Shown here one piece after another: positions 27,138-38,901 of a stretch of DNA of 64,000 bases; within the stretch, counting starts at the first letter, position 1; each line of letters begins with the position of its first letter. The stretch spans positions 30,270,197-30,334,196 of the forward strand of contig CM057149.1 of NCBI GenBank assembly GCA_029964075.1, given 5' to 3'. The notes beneath the pieces were generated by a model. That model worked only from the letters and a program-made list of their open reading frames with translations, was not told where the DNA came from and searched no databases. Source of the stretch: Patiria pectinifera (taxonomy: Eukaryota; Echinodermata; Asteroidea; Valvatida; Asterinidae). The translations under genes were made by a program, and so were the position numbers.

Positions 27138-28148
27138 ATCTATATATATAAGAGAGAGTTTAACTCGGCCTCCGAGACGATGTTTGCTCATGAAAGGATC
27201 CGAGACCGCGGGCTCCCGCGGCGCCAAAATCGCTCCACGTCCGTGGAAAAATGCGGAGGGTGTCTTCCGCCGGGTCGGACACTTCGGGTCGTCCTGATTT
27301 TCCCGTACGGACCGGCTATCCGTTTCGTCGATTTTTCGTGAGGAATTTTTTCGCAGGAATTTGCCGTCGTGTGCGCTTTCACGTTGACTGCCTGGCCGCC
27401 CCCTGTGCTGGCTTTTCTGCGTGTCTAGACTGTGCGAGGTCAGCGAGGTCAACGTAGGGGTTTCGTTTACGTGTTCTACTCGGCCGTACTGCAAAAGCGT
27501 TCACCAAACGTTAGTATGGGGTGACCTTGGCAAAATATTTTTTCTCCATGGTGCGTGGCCACCAAGTGTTCCAATCTTTCCTGTGCTTTGCTTGCCGCCC
27601 CTGCGCCAAGTGCAACGAATACTCAGAAGGACTACACATTAGTATGCCTTGCGCGGTCTGACCAATCGAAAGTCTACACTGCGTGGTACTTCCCGGCTAT
27701 GCGTAAAACCGTCGATGGCAACGCGTACTGCAGCCTGCTCCACACCCTGGAAACGAGGTTGGGTCTACGGTTCTCGGTATTGCACAAGCACGTGACGTCG
27801 CGTGATAGAGCGCTGTTGCTTCCATAATGTGTTTACAGCTCTTTGCTTCCACCACCAAGGCTGAGCGTTGTGAGTTGGCTGCCCGCCACGTATAATATTC
27901 AGTGTCGCGTTATAATTTTGGGGGCCTGTTTGGGATCATCGAAGGATCGATGCATTGCTTCAAATGTCGCGATCTTAAACGCAGTCACGAAAAACAATCG
28001 ACGAAAAAGTGTCCAACCCGGCGGAAGACACCCTCCACATTTTTCCACGGACTTGGAGCCATTTTGGCGTCGCGGGAGACCGCGGTCTCGGATCCTTTCA
28101 GGAGCAAACATTTCTCGGAGGCCGAGTAAAACTTGCTGTTATATAGAT
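27138..28148. mobile_element. 1 kb element with ~140 bp terminal inverted repeats
   Basis: The left arm (27138-27285) and right arm (28003-28148) are inverted copies: ATCTATATA ends, CTCGGCCTCCGAGA, GAAAGGATCCGAGACCGCGG, and GGTGTCTTCCGCCGGGT on one side with complements on the other. The interior is strongly CpG-rich, with a CCAAT box (GACCAATCG, 27660) and a CRE-like GTGACGTCG (27793), but no recognisable protein. It contrasts sharply with the AT-rich intron, so it is probably a young insertion. Superfamily unknown; no clear target duplication. Confidence 0.75.
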
Positions 28149-28353
28149 GGTTGAACCAAGTTCAATAAAAGTTGTATCGACTTTTTCCTCGCAGACAGTC
28201 TCGCAAATTGTAAGAAGTTCAAGTTTCCGTTTGTTGAAGAGTCCAATACTGAAACTTAATTATGACCTTATAATTCCTCCATGATTCAGACCGTTTGTAA
28301 TTTTATGGTAACACTCAACATTTTCATTTCAAACGACACCACGTTTTATTGCA

Positions 28354-28398
28354 TTATTCGGGGAAGAAAAAGTGGCCCACTTTTTCTTCCCCGAATAA
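28354..28398. repeat. Perfect hairpin, 22 bp arms with 1-base spacer
   Basis: The arm starting TTATTCGGGGAAGAAAAA is followed after one base by its exact complement, ending CTTCCCCGAATAA. The word CTTCCCCGAATAAAA also occurs inside the MITE at 48110-48643, so this may be a remnant of a mobile element tip-to-tip junction. Confidence 0.8.
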
Positions 28399-28878
28399 AA
28401 ATTGTAGCCTACAATAATGATTCAATTGCTCAGAATACATGTAGCTGATTGAATTACTCCAAACTCGAAACTTTAAAAGATGATCTTTTGCTCAAATTGG
28501 TTTTAGTGGTCAGAAATTGCCTCAGATCCCACCACAGAAATTGCTTTTATAACTGCATGTCTCCTCAACTATATCCCTCATTCACATTTAACTCCCCACA
28601 TTTTCATCCCCAACACAATACGCCCTACCCGATCTATGATCGGGTACATCAGCTTGTGGTACATACATGTAATGGGAGCATTCAATTTTAAATTGGGCCC
28701 AGATTGTGGATATCCATCCTCTTCTGTCCACACATTTTGCTTGAATGGCTTGAAAATGTTGTATGAGATGGAACTTTCTTCGGAAAGATGTACATTTTCT
28801 ATTGGGGTTACAATAATATCAGTCACTGGTGAATTTATGATTAATACAAATTCAGTTACGTGTTGTAATTACATTTGA

Positions 28879-29313
<435 letters not shown>

Positions 29314-29421
29314 TGAATAAAAAAAAGAGAACGGAACTTTTCAATCACATTAATTGAACATGATTCTGCCCAGGGGTATTGTAATTATTCACCGTTTATT
29401 ATGTACTTAATTTCTCTGCCA

Positions 29422-29947
29422 TTAAAGGGAATATACGTACATCATTTGCTTTTGCTGTAATTTTCAGAAATGGATGGAAATGGGGGGTTGGAAATGTATA
29501 GCAAATATAGTTACACTGACTTTTTTGAGGTTTTGGGTTCGAAAATGCTATAAAAACCAAGAAAAACAATCGTTTTCCTGTAGTCTGGTTCCCTGACTCC
29601 ATATAAGAAGAAACAGAGCAGTTTACATACATTGGGGAATTGTAAGGTCAGGGAACCAGTCTAGCTGGCTCGTACCCGTTCATAGGTTTGTAATCGATTG
29701 CAAACAAGTGCGATGGTCAATTGGGACCAGTATTTGAAAAAAAGCCAGTTTTTTCCAATGCTGGTCGGCCGACCAGCGTTGGAAATTGATACAAAAATAC
29801 CACTTTTCTTGAAAATGACAGTATACCAGGTGCCATGATTTTACAGGATGCTTTACACTGTCATTCACTAACAGTCCAGCAAGGTATTTCAAAATGATTT
29901 GGTAGTTTTATTTTTTGATGTTTGCAAATGTTGTATTTTCCCTTTAA
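29422..29947 (+). mobile_element. TTAA MITE family A, copy 2
   Basis: TTAA on both sides; ends AGGGAATATACGTACATC and the complement of GATGTTTGCAAATGTTG. By eye nearly identical along its length to copy 5 at 48995-49517, which implies recent spread. It contains the GGTCGGCCGACCAGC palindromic core. Confidence 0.88.
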
Positions 29948-30497
29948 GCTTTGCATTGAATTTGCCCATTCCGGTTCTCCTTTCAAACTTTGGAGGTCTC
30001 TCATCCAACGTTAATTAATGAAAATAATTTGGCCATTTCAATGGAGTTTCACAATGCATTCGGCTTGAGTACCGTAGTGTTCAATGTCTGCAATTCAATA
30101 TATCATTTATTAAAGCTGTGTGATATATTTTTTTTGGTGGGGTGATTTGGGGTGGGCATCCCAGAATAATGTTTTGAATTCAATTGTAATATGGCAGTGT
30201 TCAACGTCTGTGATTCAATATGTAATTTACAATTTATTAAGCTATGTGATACAAAGAGTCAAAGGTCAAAATAGGTCAAATTTCAGAACAAGCTCAAATG
30301 ACAAAAGTAGCACTGTTAACATGTTGGCCTTGGTGAAACATTAAAAAATGTCCATGGTGACCTCTTTATCTGACCTACAGCTATGGGGTCAAAGGTCAAA
30401 ATAAGGTGAACACGCATTTGTTGGCCCGCAGCTTCGGAGATCCGATCGAAGTTGGTTTTTTGTTAACTTCCAGCTGGCTCATGTGTCATGCTTGTCC

Positions 30498-31020
30498 TTA
30501 AAGGGAACAAGAAACAAAGTGAACTTAGGAACAATATTTGTGCAACTTTCTACTAAATATTTGACATCCCTTTTTGGTCTATTTTATTGAAAAGTGCACC
30601 TCTTTAAACATGAAAATTGTTTCTATGCTATTTCGGACAACTGAGGGCGCTGTTGCTGTGGTGTCATTTCAGTAAGAGTAGGAAGACATTGTCCAGTTTA
30701 GGATTTCTGTTCAAATTGTGAACCCAAGCATTTGCTCACTGAAAATGAAAACATCTGTGAGAAAAGTTTGCACAGTGGCTTACTGTTCTGCATTGACACA
30801 CCAACAAATCACTGCAGAAAAGAATATTCATGACAGCAAAATATCCACAATTCTGGCAACTTTTGGTGCTGAAATAACTGTAACATTGAGGTTTCTGCCC
30901 GAAATGCCATCACACTTTTTCTCACGAAAATATGGAAATTGGCATTAGCATAAAAACAAATGGGACACAAAAGTGCGTTTTCAAGGATTGCATCAAAAAT
31001 TACATTACATGGCTCTTTAA
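30498..31020. mobile_element. TTAA-bounded segment, possible MITE
   Basis: Starts TTAAAGGGAACAAGAAAC and ends GGCTCTTTAA, where the closing TTAA is also the first TTAA of family A copy 3. Terminal complementarity is limited to about six bases (AAAGGG versus AAAGAG), so assignment as an element is tentative. Confidence 0.4.
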
Positions 31021-31557
31021 AGGGAATATACAAGTTGAATTTTACAACATTTGCAAACATCGAAAAACAAAACTACCACATTTTTGCGAGATGCCTTACT
31101 AGGATGTTGGTAAATGACAGTCTAAAGCATCCTGTAAAATTATGGCACCTGGTGTGAAGTCATTTTCAAGAAAAGTGGTATTTTTGTATAAATTTCCAGG
31201 CCGACCACCGTTGGAAAAACCCAACTATTTTTCAACTACTGCTCCAAATTTACCATTTTTTTTCAGTCCAAATTTTGTTTGCTATTGGTTACATGTTCAT
31301 TAACGGGTGCAGGCCAGCTAGACTGGTTCCCTTGCACCGTACAATTTTCCGGCATCTATACATTGATACATTTCATAATAGTGGAGTCAGGGAACCAGAC
31401 TACTTGAAAAAAAGAATCTTGGTTTTTCCAGCATTTTCAAACACAAAAACTTCAAAAATGTCAGTGTAGCAATATTTTGATCTATTATACTAACCCCTCA
31501 ACAAGTTCATTTCTGAAATTTACAGCAAAAGCCAATTATGATGTACATTCCCTTTAA
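31017..31557 (-). mobile_element. TTAA MITE family A, copy 3 (inverted)
   Basis: Reverse orientation of the family: it opens with the GCAAACATC-proximal end and closes with ATGATGTACATTCCCTTTAA. Both TTAA sites are intact. More diverged internally than copies 2 and 5. Confidence 0.82.
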
Positions 31558-34500
31558 TTGCAATGTTGAGTCTGAGAAGAAAGTCTTACGCAAAGAAACC
31601 CTGTTTAAGAACCAGTAGCATGTATGGCCTTGCAGACAGCATGGTGGCTGGGGTACTTGTAAGGAAGGTTTGATCTTGAGGCTTGGAGCCCTCCCGTGGT
31701 GCTCCCTGTGTACTCCCTGTGTACTCTGGTGGAGGGCAGCGATACTTTGGTTCCAAGGAGTTGCTTTGTTTGAATTTTCATCCATATTCCCACATGCTTG
31801 TTTCCAGCAACAACATGCTTGCGACAAAGATCAATTTTGTCTTTTCAAATTTTGAAGTCGTGTCAGCATATTTTGTATTGAAAATCTGAACATTTGGGTT
31901 GTTTGTGGATTGGAGCTGGTTATTCTTTGCCTGGATTATGTTATTCTTTGCCTGGATTATGTTTGGTTGTTTTCGTGTTTTGTAAACACAACATGTGTCG
32001 CTGTCAACGAAACTGTTAACTTAATATCTGAGATTCTTGTCTGGCTTGGTTTTGACCGTGGTCGTTATGATTGCCTTTGATGTCCATGTTTCAACTATAA
32101 AAGGTAATATTCATTTTTTTTCTCAATGGAAACTTTTGTATGCTCTTTTTTTTGGGGGGGGGTTGAATTGGAAAATATGAATCTTCAGTGGTTTTTCTTT
32201 CGATTTCTGAGTTTGTTTCAGTCCTTACTTTTTCTCCTTCAAAATTACACGTATGTTTGTTTTGTTTGCTTACTTATTTAAGCGTGTTTGCTTAATCAGG
32301 GATTTGCTGGTACATGTATTAGCATTATGTTTTATGTTGAGCATGTGGTGTGAGAATAATAAAACTTGTAAAACAATACTGGATTTAATTACTCAATGAA
32401 AGGCAATGCGAGGAAGATAAATGAAGCAGGTACCAGGATAATATTAATGTAACTCTATACTCAAGCCTCTCCTTATTTGAGAATTTACTGTCTAGTTTAT
32501 ATCTATAGTGGTCATTGTTCAGTTGCCGGTGTTATAGTTGCATTCCGTGTTGATGAAAAATGATGCCTTGTGAAGACCTGGGTATAATTTAGGAACAAAA
32601 CATTGTACAGGTCTCCAGAAGGCAATTTCTATAGGTGAATAGGTCTCCACAAGGAGTTCACGAAATAGATTTGGATTTTACTCAGAAACTAGGAATTTCT
32701 AAGGTATGCTTATCAGTCGCAAATTTAAGTATTTTTGTGTAACTGTATGGGATATTTGGGCGGAAGTTCAACCCAGGAAAGAACATGAAATTCTGGTTAA
32801 ATAGGAGCATTTTGAAAATACATGTAGCTTTCGTCTCCACACGGATACTTTTAAACTTTAATGAGGTTTCCCCCCCCCCCCCAAAAAAAATCTCTTTTTT
32901 TTCTCCCTTTTTCGGACGTCTAAGAAAGTGTTTTATTTTGGACTCAAACAGATCCACGTTGCCAGCAGACTGGCTACTGGTCCATACATTATTGATACTG
33001 ATGTTGAGGTGGGAACCAGCATCCTCCGCAAGAACGGAATTATTATCGGGCCGCAAGTGATTCAAAATGTGTAATTATTCAGCCTTGGGCTGATTTTTTT
33101 AATTTTTTTTATTTTTTGGTCGATGTCTCAATTAACAGAGAATAGCCATAATGTATTGCTAAGAATAAGAAAAAAGAAAAAAACTTAAAAAAAGAATCGA
33201 TTTTTCAGCATGACACTCTAATAAAAAAAGCACATGAAATACAACTGTAAGGGAGAAGAACCCATGGATAACGCTATTTTCAACGGCCTGGGACAAGGTC
33301 AGAATATTACTCTTTTAAAAGCCAGTGGTTTTTCAAAAGGTTTTCGCTGACCACCAAGTTAATATTTAATTTAGATGACCCAAAGCGGTTAAGGACAATT
33401 TTTTTTTACAAATGATGGCAGACTCTGACAGCTTACTTGAACTAATATCAGTTGACATTGTTTGTAAAGCCTGATTGCATTTTCCCTGCTGGCCAGGTCG
33501 TCCACTTCAGCATCACTTAACTTGACCACAGGGCCAGTGGATTAATGATTAATTTTTCAAAGAATTTAGATTGGCAGAACTGATACCTCACAGCGCTAAG
33601 AGTTGTACACATGTATATCAATGCCCTGAGTCGAGTATGAAATAATAAAGTGCTACGTGTACAACATTGTTTAATCACATTTTCAAAAAGGGTTATGAAT
33701 ATTTACATTTCGAAGTCCCTCCCCCCCACCCCCCCGAAAAAAGAAAAACAAATCACTGAAATTTACTCTTCCAAATATGTTTCTGTCACCATATGTGATG
33801 TGATCAAGCTACACGAGTCGTTTGTCGACCCTGGTCAAAAACAATTTCATTACAGATTTCAAAAGAGCACAATCTCAGCATTACTGCTGTGAAAACTGCA
33901 TGCTGGTACCATCTTAAGTTCAAAAATTATGAAAGTCGGAACACCAAGAGATGTGATGAAGTGATGTGATGAATTGGCCCTATTTTGGCCTATATCTCCA
34001 CTTTAAACTTCCCCGCAAATGACTCATTTTAGCTTGATCACATCACATATGTTATTCCACCCAGCTCAAAACATAAGGCCATGTATGAGACGAATATCGA
34101 ACGTCTAATTGTCCATACATTAAGTATCGGTCTGTGTCTTGAGGTTACATTAAATAGACATTGATTATTGGGAAGGCCACCTCACAATTTTCCTGTCCTT
34201 CTTGAGGGGACGGCAGCAAATCAGGGATCTAATTGAGGGGTTTTCTGCTGCTAAGCGGGGAAATGGCCTCGCTCCGATATTGTATTACCAGACCTCACGG
34301 CCAGGGAGGGATTTGCCAGCTTTCAAGCATAATAGCCAAATGAATATGGCAATTATTCTCGGAGGTTGTTGGAAGAAAAGAGAACACAGGCAAATGTGGC
34401 TGTTGATGAGGTACATGTACACATGTACATGTGGGCGTGTTCATCTATTCAAATCATCCACGATTCCCAGCATACTTCCACAATTAGGGTCGTGTACAAA

Positions 34501-35165
34501 ACATATGGGAGTCTTCCTAAAAAGTTAGAGTACAAACAAAAGAGGGACAAAAGTAGGTCCACGATCGACGGTGTGAACATGACTGCATGGTCATATGTGG
34601 CATTATATTGTTTTTTAACTTTTTAAGTCTGCGATGTTATAAGAATAGCTCAAATAATTCATGTCACAGCGACGTCACAGCAATTTTTGGTGTTTCAAAT
34701 GAACTTGCGTGAATATTTGACGGCTTTTGCATTCGCGATGTTAACGCTAAACGCTGTGTTTTACCTGAGTTTTATACATTTGAATCATCTTTCCTTCTCT
34801 TACTGTAAGAATAAAGAATATATATTATATGAGTAAACTGTCTGACTTTTGAAGTCAGAACTCAAAACTTCTTTGTCGGTCTTTTAGGAAGTACATGTAT
34901 GTGTAGATGTACATGTAGGTAATCATTATGGCGTCCAATTTGATGATTTAAATTCAAACCCCCGAACTTCTTTAATGTAAAATTAAATCATATTTCCTTT
35001 TCTAATGTAAGACAATATAATTTACTTGTTAATTATTGAAAATTCTGATTTTGAGCTTGAAACTTGGTCTTACCATTGAGGCACCAATTGTTTTTAATTA
35101 AATTATTTTTTAAAATTTATTTGTTATTTTGAAGTAAAAAGTCTTTTTTATTTTTGATCTCCTAG

Positions 35166-35520
35166 GTAACCACTACGGCACACCCAAGCCGCCCGCCAAG
35201 CCACCCCCTGCCCAATCCCCTACCTCATCCTCCTCCCCACCTCCCCCCTCCCAACAACCCCAGCAGAATAACTCCTCCAGCACCAACACCAGCCCCAAGA
35301 AGTCGGCCGCTCACCACCGGCCGGGGGCCAAGCCCTCGGCCCCGGGCAAGCGCCAGCGCAACAAGTCTACCATCGAGGCCACCACGCTCAACTCTGACCC
35401 CCTGGACGAGGAAGAGCAGAGGCGGAGGGAAGAAATCCAGAGGGCGGAGGAGGAACTCGGAGAATTACCGGTCGACTGGGAAATCGCATTCACCGACCAG
35501 GGAGACATGTATTTCATTTA
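35166..35520 (+). CDS. MAGI: MAGI exon 4: Pro/Ser-rich linker and start of WW1
   Basis: 355 bp, phase 1 in and phase 2 out (TA|GTAAGT), residues about 184-302. It opens with NHYGTPKPP, the conserved join between GuK and linker. A proline/serine-rich stretch (KPPAKPPPAQSP, PPPPSQQPQQ) follows, then a basic run (GKRQRNK) and an acidic helix (DEEEQRRREEIQRAEEELG). It ends in the first two strands of WW1, with the first signature Trp at residue 288 (LPVDWEIAF) and an aromatic pair at YF 299-300. The linker is shorter than in vertebrate MAGIs. The Pro-rich part could bind SH3 or WW domains (inference). Confidence 0.94.
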
Positions 35521-36342
35521 GTAAGTGTGTGGATGTTGCACTTGGTCATGAGCCAATAAGAAAATTTACTACGTACTACGTGTTGTCAGTGTGCTAGACC
35601 CCAACCTTGTTTCCATGGGTAAAATCTTGCTGTGCCATGTTGGTTCCAAATATACCTTACGCGATCTTAACCCCTGGAATTGTGTAATTTAAATGTGCCA
35701 AATAGTGGCACATTTAAATTAGTTCTGCAGTCGATGTATTTAATGCCCGACGCAGTGCTTACAATTTTGGAAGTTTTTTTTGTAGAATCAATTCTTTCAA
35801 ACTTGACATTTCAACGTCCCGTTATCTAGCAAGGATTGATAATAAATGTACGTACCTCTGTCGTCCCTTTACAACACAAATTACATGTGTTTTTTTTGGC
35901 GAAAAATGGAGCTTCCAGAATCCATATCGAAAAAGCATTGCGCAGTCTTGAAAAGATGTTCCTACGTGACGTGCAGGAGATAGTACTGGAGCGTATATAG
36001 TGCGCGCAGTCTTCCAAATACGCGCGCAGTACGCTCTGAATAGCCGGTCAGCGTTGTTAACGCATTCCTCTCGGCCAGGGGTTAGTGAAGGAACACCGAC
36101 GCGCCCATGAAGTCGAGGCACTGGATACGTTTCATTGAACTTCATAAGAGTCCAAATTTCATGTGACTAGTGTTTAACACCAGCCAGCCATGTCTTTATT
36201 AACTGTTGAAGACCGGCCACGTGACATACTCTCGACCAAGAGGAATGGGGTAAAACTGTCTTAGGTATTTAAGAATATAAATTACATCTTGCACCTTCAA
36301 AGGAAGCACTTGGTAAAAGAGAATTATAGGTCTTGAATTAAC

Positions 36343-36497
36343 AGTTGTACTTTCTTCAGTGGTGCTCAGTACTGTAGTCGTCTCTTCAACTGTAGTTGTC
36401 ACCTCCTCAGTAGTTGATGGTGCCTTAGTAGTGGATGATACAGTAGAAGTAACAGTAGTACTCGCAACAGTGGTTCTAGCCTCTGTCGTGGAGGCTT
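36343..36497 (-). CDS. Putative Thr/Ser-rich exon C (mucin-like, nested antisense)
   Basis: On the minus strand: acceptor CAACAACAG, then STTEARTTVASTTVTSTVSS, TTKAPSTTEEVTTTVEETTT and VLSTTEESTT. Acceptor phase 1 fits exons A and B. The donor matching exon A is mutated (GTAATT became TTAATT); GTTAAT one base earlier would shift phase. If unspliced, the frame runs on for about 34 codons to a stop near 36199, so it could be a terminal exon or a decayed duplicate of exon A. Confidence 0.4.
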
Positions 36498-37113
36498 CTG
36501 TTGTTGAGGAAAATGATCAAGTGTTTTTCGCTTGTAATCGTCAAAAGTATAAAAGACAAGTTTCTTGCATATATTAAACTATTAATTTTACCAATTTTTT
36601 TCCTGTATGTTTTTTTCCCTGGACGATTGTAATGCAGATCATTCCAGGGAGTTCTCCTAATATTTTAGGCATTTTCATTTCTTTATTGAATGTTTTATCT
36701 TCAGCATTGTACAATACCGTAATATTATATGTCTGGGACAGCATGTATAACCCACTTAGCCAACGAATGTCAAGTCATTCAATCCTCAAACTTCCCCAAA
36801 CAGCCCTAGCACTCAACAGTTTTATTGATTTACGGAGTAAATACAATGTAATACAATTTCATACAAGTGGTTGAGGGTTCAATCCCCTACTCGTAAGGAA
36901 ATGCTCAAAGCCAAACAGCTACCGGTATGGGTTGACATGCTCAATAGATGGAGGAACCAAGATTGTCAGCTGCTTGCCAAAGAGGGCATGTCAGGCTCCA
37001 AGCCTCAAGCGGAATTCAAACTCACAAACCAGACATTAACATGGAAAGAACAAAAACAGTCTGTCTAACCATTCCAACATCAGACCCAAATGCCACATGA
37101 TGTCATATCTAAC

Positions 37114-37290
37114 CTGTTGTAGACTGCACTGTGGTGACTTCCTTTGTGGTAGATTCAGGGGTAGTGGTCACAACTGTTGTTACCTCCTTGGTCGTTGAAG
37201 GTGGGGCAGTTGTTGAAGGTGGGGCAGTTGTTGAGGGAGCCTCAGTAGTTGTCACACAAGTAGTTGACTTCTCCGTTGTACTTGGAGGAC
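37114..37290 (-). CDS. Putative Thr/Ser/Pro-rich exon B (mucin-like, nested antisense)
   Basis: On the minus strand: acceptor CTTATAG, then a 177 bp open exon and donor CAACAG|GTTAGA, phase 1 on both sides (59 codons). The product is PPSTTEKSTTCVTTTEAPST, then two copies of TAPPSTT, KEVTTVVTTTPE and STTKEVTTVQSTTG. The repeat TAPPSTT and the density of Thr/Pro suggest an O-glycosylated stalk. Exons A and C share the STTE(E/K) pattern, and all three lie in the same orientation. Confidence 0.5.
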
Positions 37291-37485
37291 CTATAAGATA
37301 CAGTCCACAAAGTTTCAATTTGAGTTGGGTGAAAACAAAATAATCTTTTGCTCTTTTTTGCTCTTTACTGGTCTTTATTTTCTAAAAAATCTCCTGATGT
37401 ATTCCATATAAGGGTCATAATATATATTAAATCTTGCACCTTCATGGAAGCACTTGGTAAAAGAGAATTATTTGTTTTGAATTAC

Positions 37486-37545
37486 CAGTTGTACTTTCTT
37501 CAGTGGTGCTCAGTACTGTAGTCGTCTCTTCAATTGTAGTTGACG
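37486..37545 (-). CDS. Putative Thr/Ser-rich exon A (mucin-like, nested antisense)
   Basis: On the minus strand: an acceptor ending CTACTCCAG, then codons for STTIEETTTVLSTTEESTT and a good donor CAACTG|GTAATT. 60 bp, phase 1 on both sides. It is a duplicate of exon C. Thr/Ser-rich segments in symmetric phase 1 exons are typical of extracellular mucin-like stalks (family knowledge). No signal peptide or flanking domain is visible, so the gene identity is unknown. Confidence 0.45.
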
Positions 37546-37883
37546 CTGGAGTAGTTGTGTACGCATGGATGCACTATATTCTCCTGTGTACAGCGAACGA
37601 TAGTTTTAAAGCTAAATGAACTGATGTGCGAGTCTAGGGTCATTACATGTGCGCTGCTCCATTGCAACTGCCATGCTAGTGCTTACACGAATGTATGCAT
37701 CGTACGTTCAAAGTAGGTCAACACGTGTGCAGTATTGCGATGTGAGTATAGATGGTGTATTGAAATCATGTAATATTTTTTTCAGGCCCTGGAACAAAAA
37801 ACCCACTGGCATCCCTCTAAAACAGTGTGTCTAACAGCAAAGACTGACCGCAATTCTGTTTTGTTCTGTTCACAACCACACAG

Positions 37884-37966
37884 TCATGTGACGGAGACCA
37901 CCCAATGGCTGGACCCCAGGCTGGAGCACAAGCCAGCCAAGGACCTGTTGGACTGTGAAGACGACG
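37884..37966 (+). CDS. MAGI: MAGI exon 5: end of WW1
   Basis: 83 bp, phase 2 in and phase 1 out (GACGACG|GTGAGC), residues 302-329. The acceptor is AACCACACAG. It completes WW1 as YHVTETTQWLDPRLE, with the second signature Trp at residue 310 and the WW proline at 313. The vertebrate motif D-H-N-T-K is replaced by Y-H-V-T-E, but the core His303, Thr305, Thr308 and Trp310 are kept, so ligand binding is expected to persist. The tail HKPAKDLLDCEDDE leads to WW2. Confidence 0.93.
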
Positions 37967-38024
37967 GTGAGCACATTCCTCATGCTAACTCTCTGTCTGA
38001 CAACCAGGGTTTGTATTTTTGATC

Positions 38025-38412
38025 AGGATTTTATTTTTTGGCCTGTTGCATGCTGTCACTTGTCACCCATGTGTGCCTGCAACCACCCATTCAACCGTTA
38101 CCACCTAGGCCCTTTTTGGCTAGGATCCATCCTCAAGCCTTCAAAATCCTCCAGCTGCCACCATGTAAAAATTAGCTACAGCCTCAATCCTCCAGAATCA
38201 TCCTCAATCCTCCAGAATCATCCATGAGGATGAGGATTTTATTTTTTGGCCTGTGCATGCTGTCACTTGTCACCCATGTGTGCCTGCAACCACCCATTCA
38301 ACTGTAACCACCTAGGCCCTTTTTGGCTAGGATCCATCCTCAAGCCTTCAAAATCCTCCAGCTGCCACCATGTAAAAAATAGCTACAGCCTCAGTCCTCC
38401 AGAATCATCCAT
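38025..38412 (+). repeat. Direct tandem duplication, ~208 bp period
   Basis: The block starting AGGATTTTATTTTTTGGCCT occurs at 38025 and 38233, followed in both by CATGCTGTCACTTGTCACCC, CACCTAGGCCCTTTTTGGCT and AAAATCCTCCAGCTGCCACC. The copies are nearly identical, so the duplication is recent. The block TCAATCCTCCAGAATCATCC is itself doubled at the end of the first copy. Confidence 0.9.
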
Positions 38413-38435
38413 TATAGCAGGAGGTAGGCGTATAG

Positions 38436-38901
38436 TAGCCCCATAAATGTGGCCAATTTACTGGACTACCTCCGTAAACATAGGACACACTTCCACATGT
38501 ACAAAAACGTGTCGAACTTTGTCAAATTTTGATTTTCACATTTAGGCTTAGTTTGTAGTTTTTTTTGCTTTAGAAGCATACTCACCCTCTTTTTAGGCTA
38601 ATCAGAAAGTGCTGCCTTTTTCAGATGTCTATTTTACGTGAAATTTCCAGATTCATTTGCACACGTTTGCGTATCAAAATTTCAACATGAAATTTCACAA
38701 AAGTTAGACATCTGAAAAAGGCAGCACTTTCTGATTAGCCTATAAAGAGGGTGAGTATGCTTCTAAAGCTAAAAAACCCAACAAACTAAGCCTAAATGTG
38801 AAAATCAATATTTGACAAAGTTCGACACGTTTTTGTACATGTGGAAGTGTGGCCTATGTTTACGGAGGTAGTCCAGTAAATTGGCCACATTTATGGGGCT
38901 A
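38436..38901. mobile_element. 466 bp long-TIR element, 9 bp target duplication (MULE-like)
   Basis: Ends TAGCCCCATAAATGTGGCC and its complement. The arms extend about 200 bp inward with only scattered mismatches (for example CTGGACTACCTCCGTAAACA, and AGACATCTGAAAAAGGCAGC against its complement). Flanked on both sides by GGCGTATAG, a perfect 9 bp duplication. Long TIRs with 9 bp duplications are the Mutator-like pattern (family knowledge). Non-coding. Confidence 0.88.

Larger units (their letters stand above)
35521..37883 (+). other. MAGI intron 4 with putative antisense mucin-like gene
   Basis: 2.4 kb. Besides the minus-strand Thr-rich exons listed separately, it contains a CpG-richer patch at 35930-36120 with an unrecognised minus-strand frame. 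A duplication is visible: 36270-36420 and 37425-37540 share CTTGCACCTTCA, AAGCACTTGGTAAAAGAGAA and GTACTTTCTTCAGTGGTGCT. Confidence 0.6.

Noticed and set aside
34202-34528. 108-codon + strand frame in intron 3
   Set aside because: Runs into an ACATGTAC repeat and has no domain; the first 200 bp may be conserved non-coding sequence.
35822-36145. 107-codon minus-strand frame in intron 4
   Set aside because: CpG-rich and open, but no recognisable motif, no splice links to the Thr-rich exons that I could justify; left unannotated.
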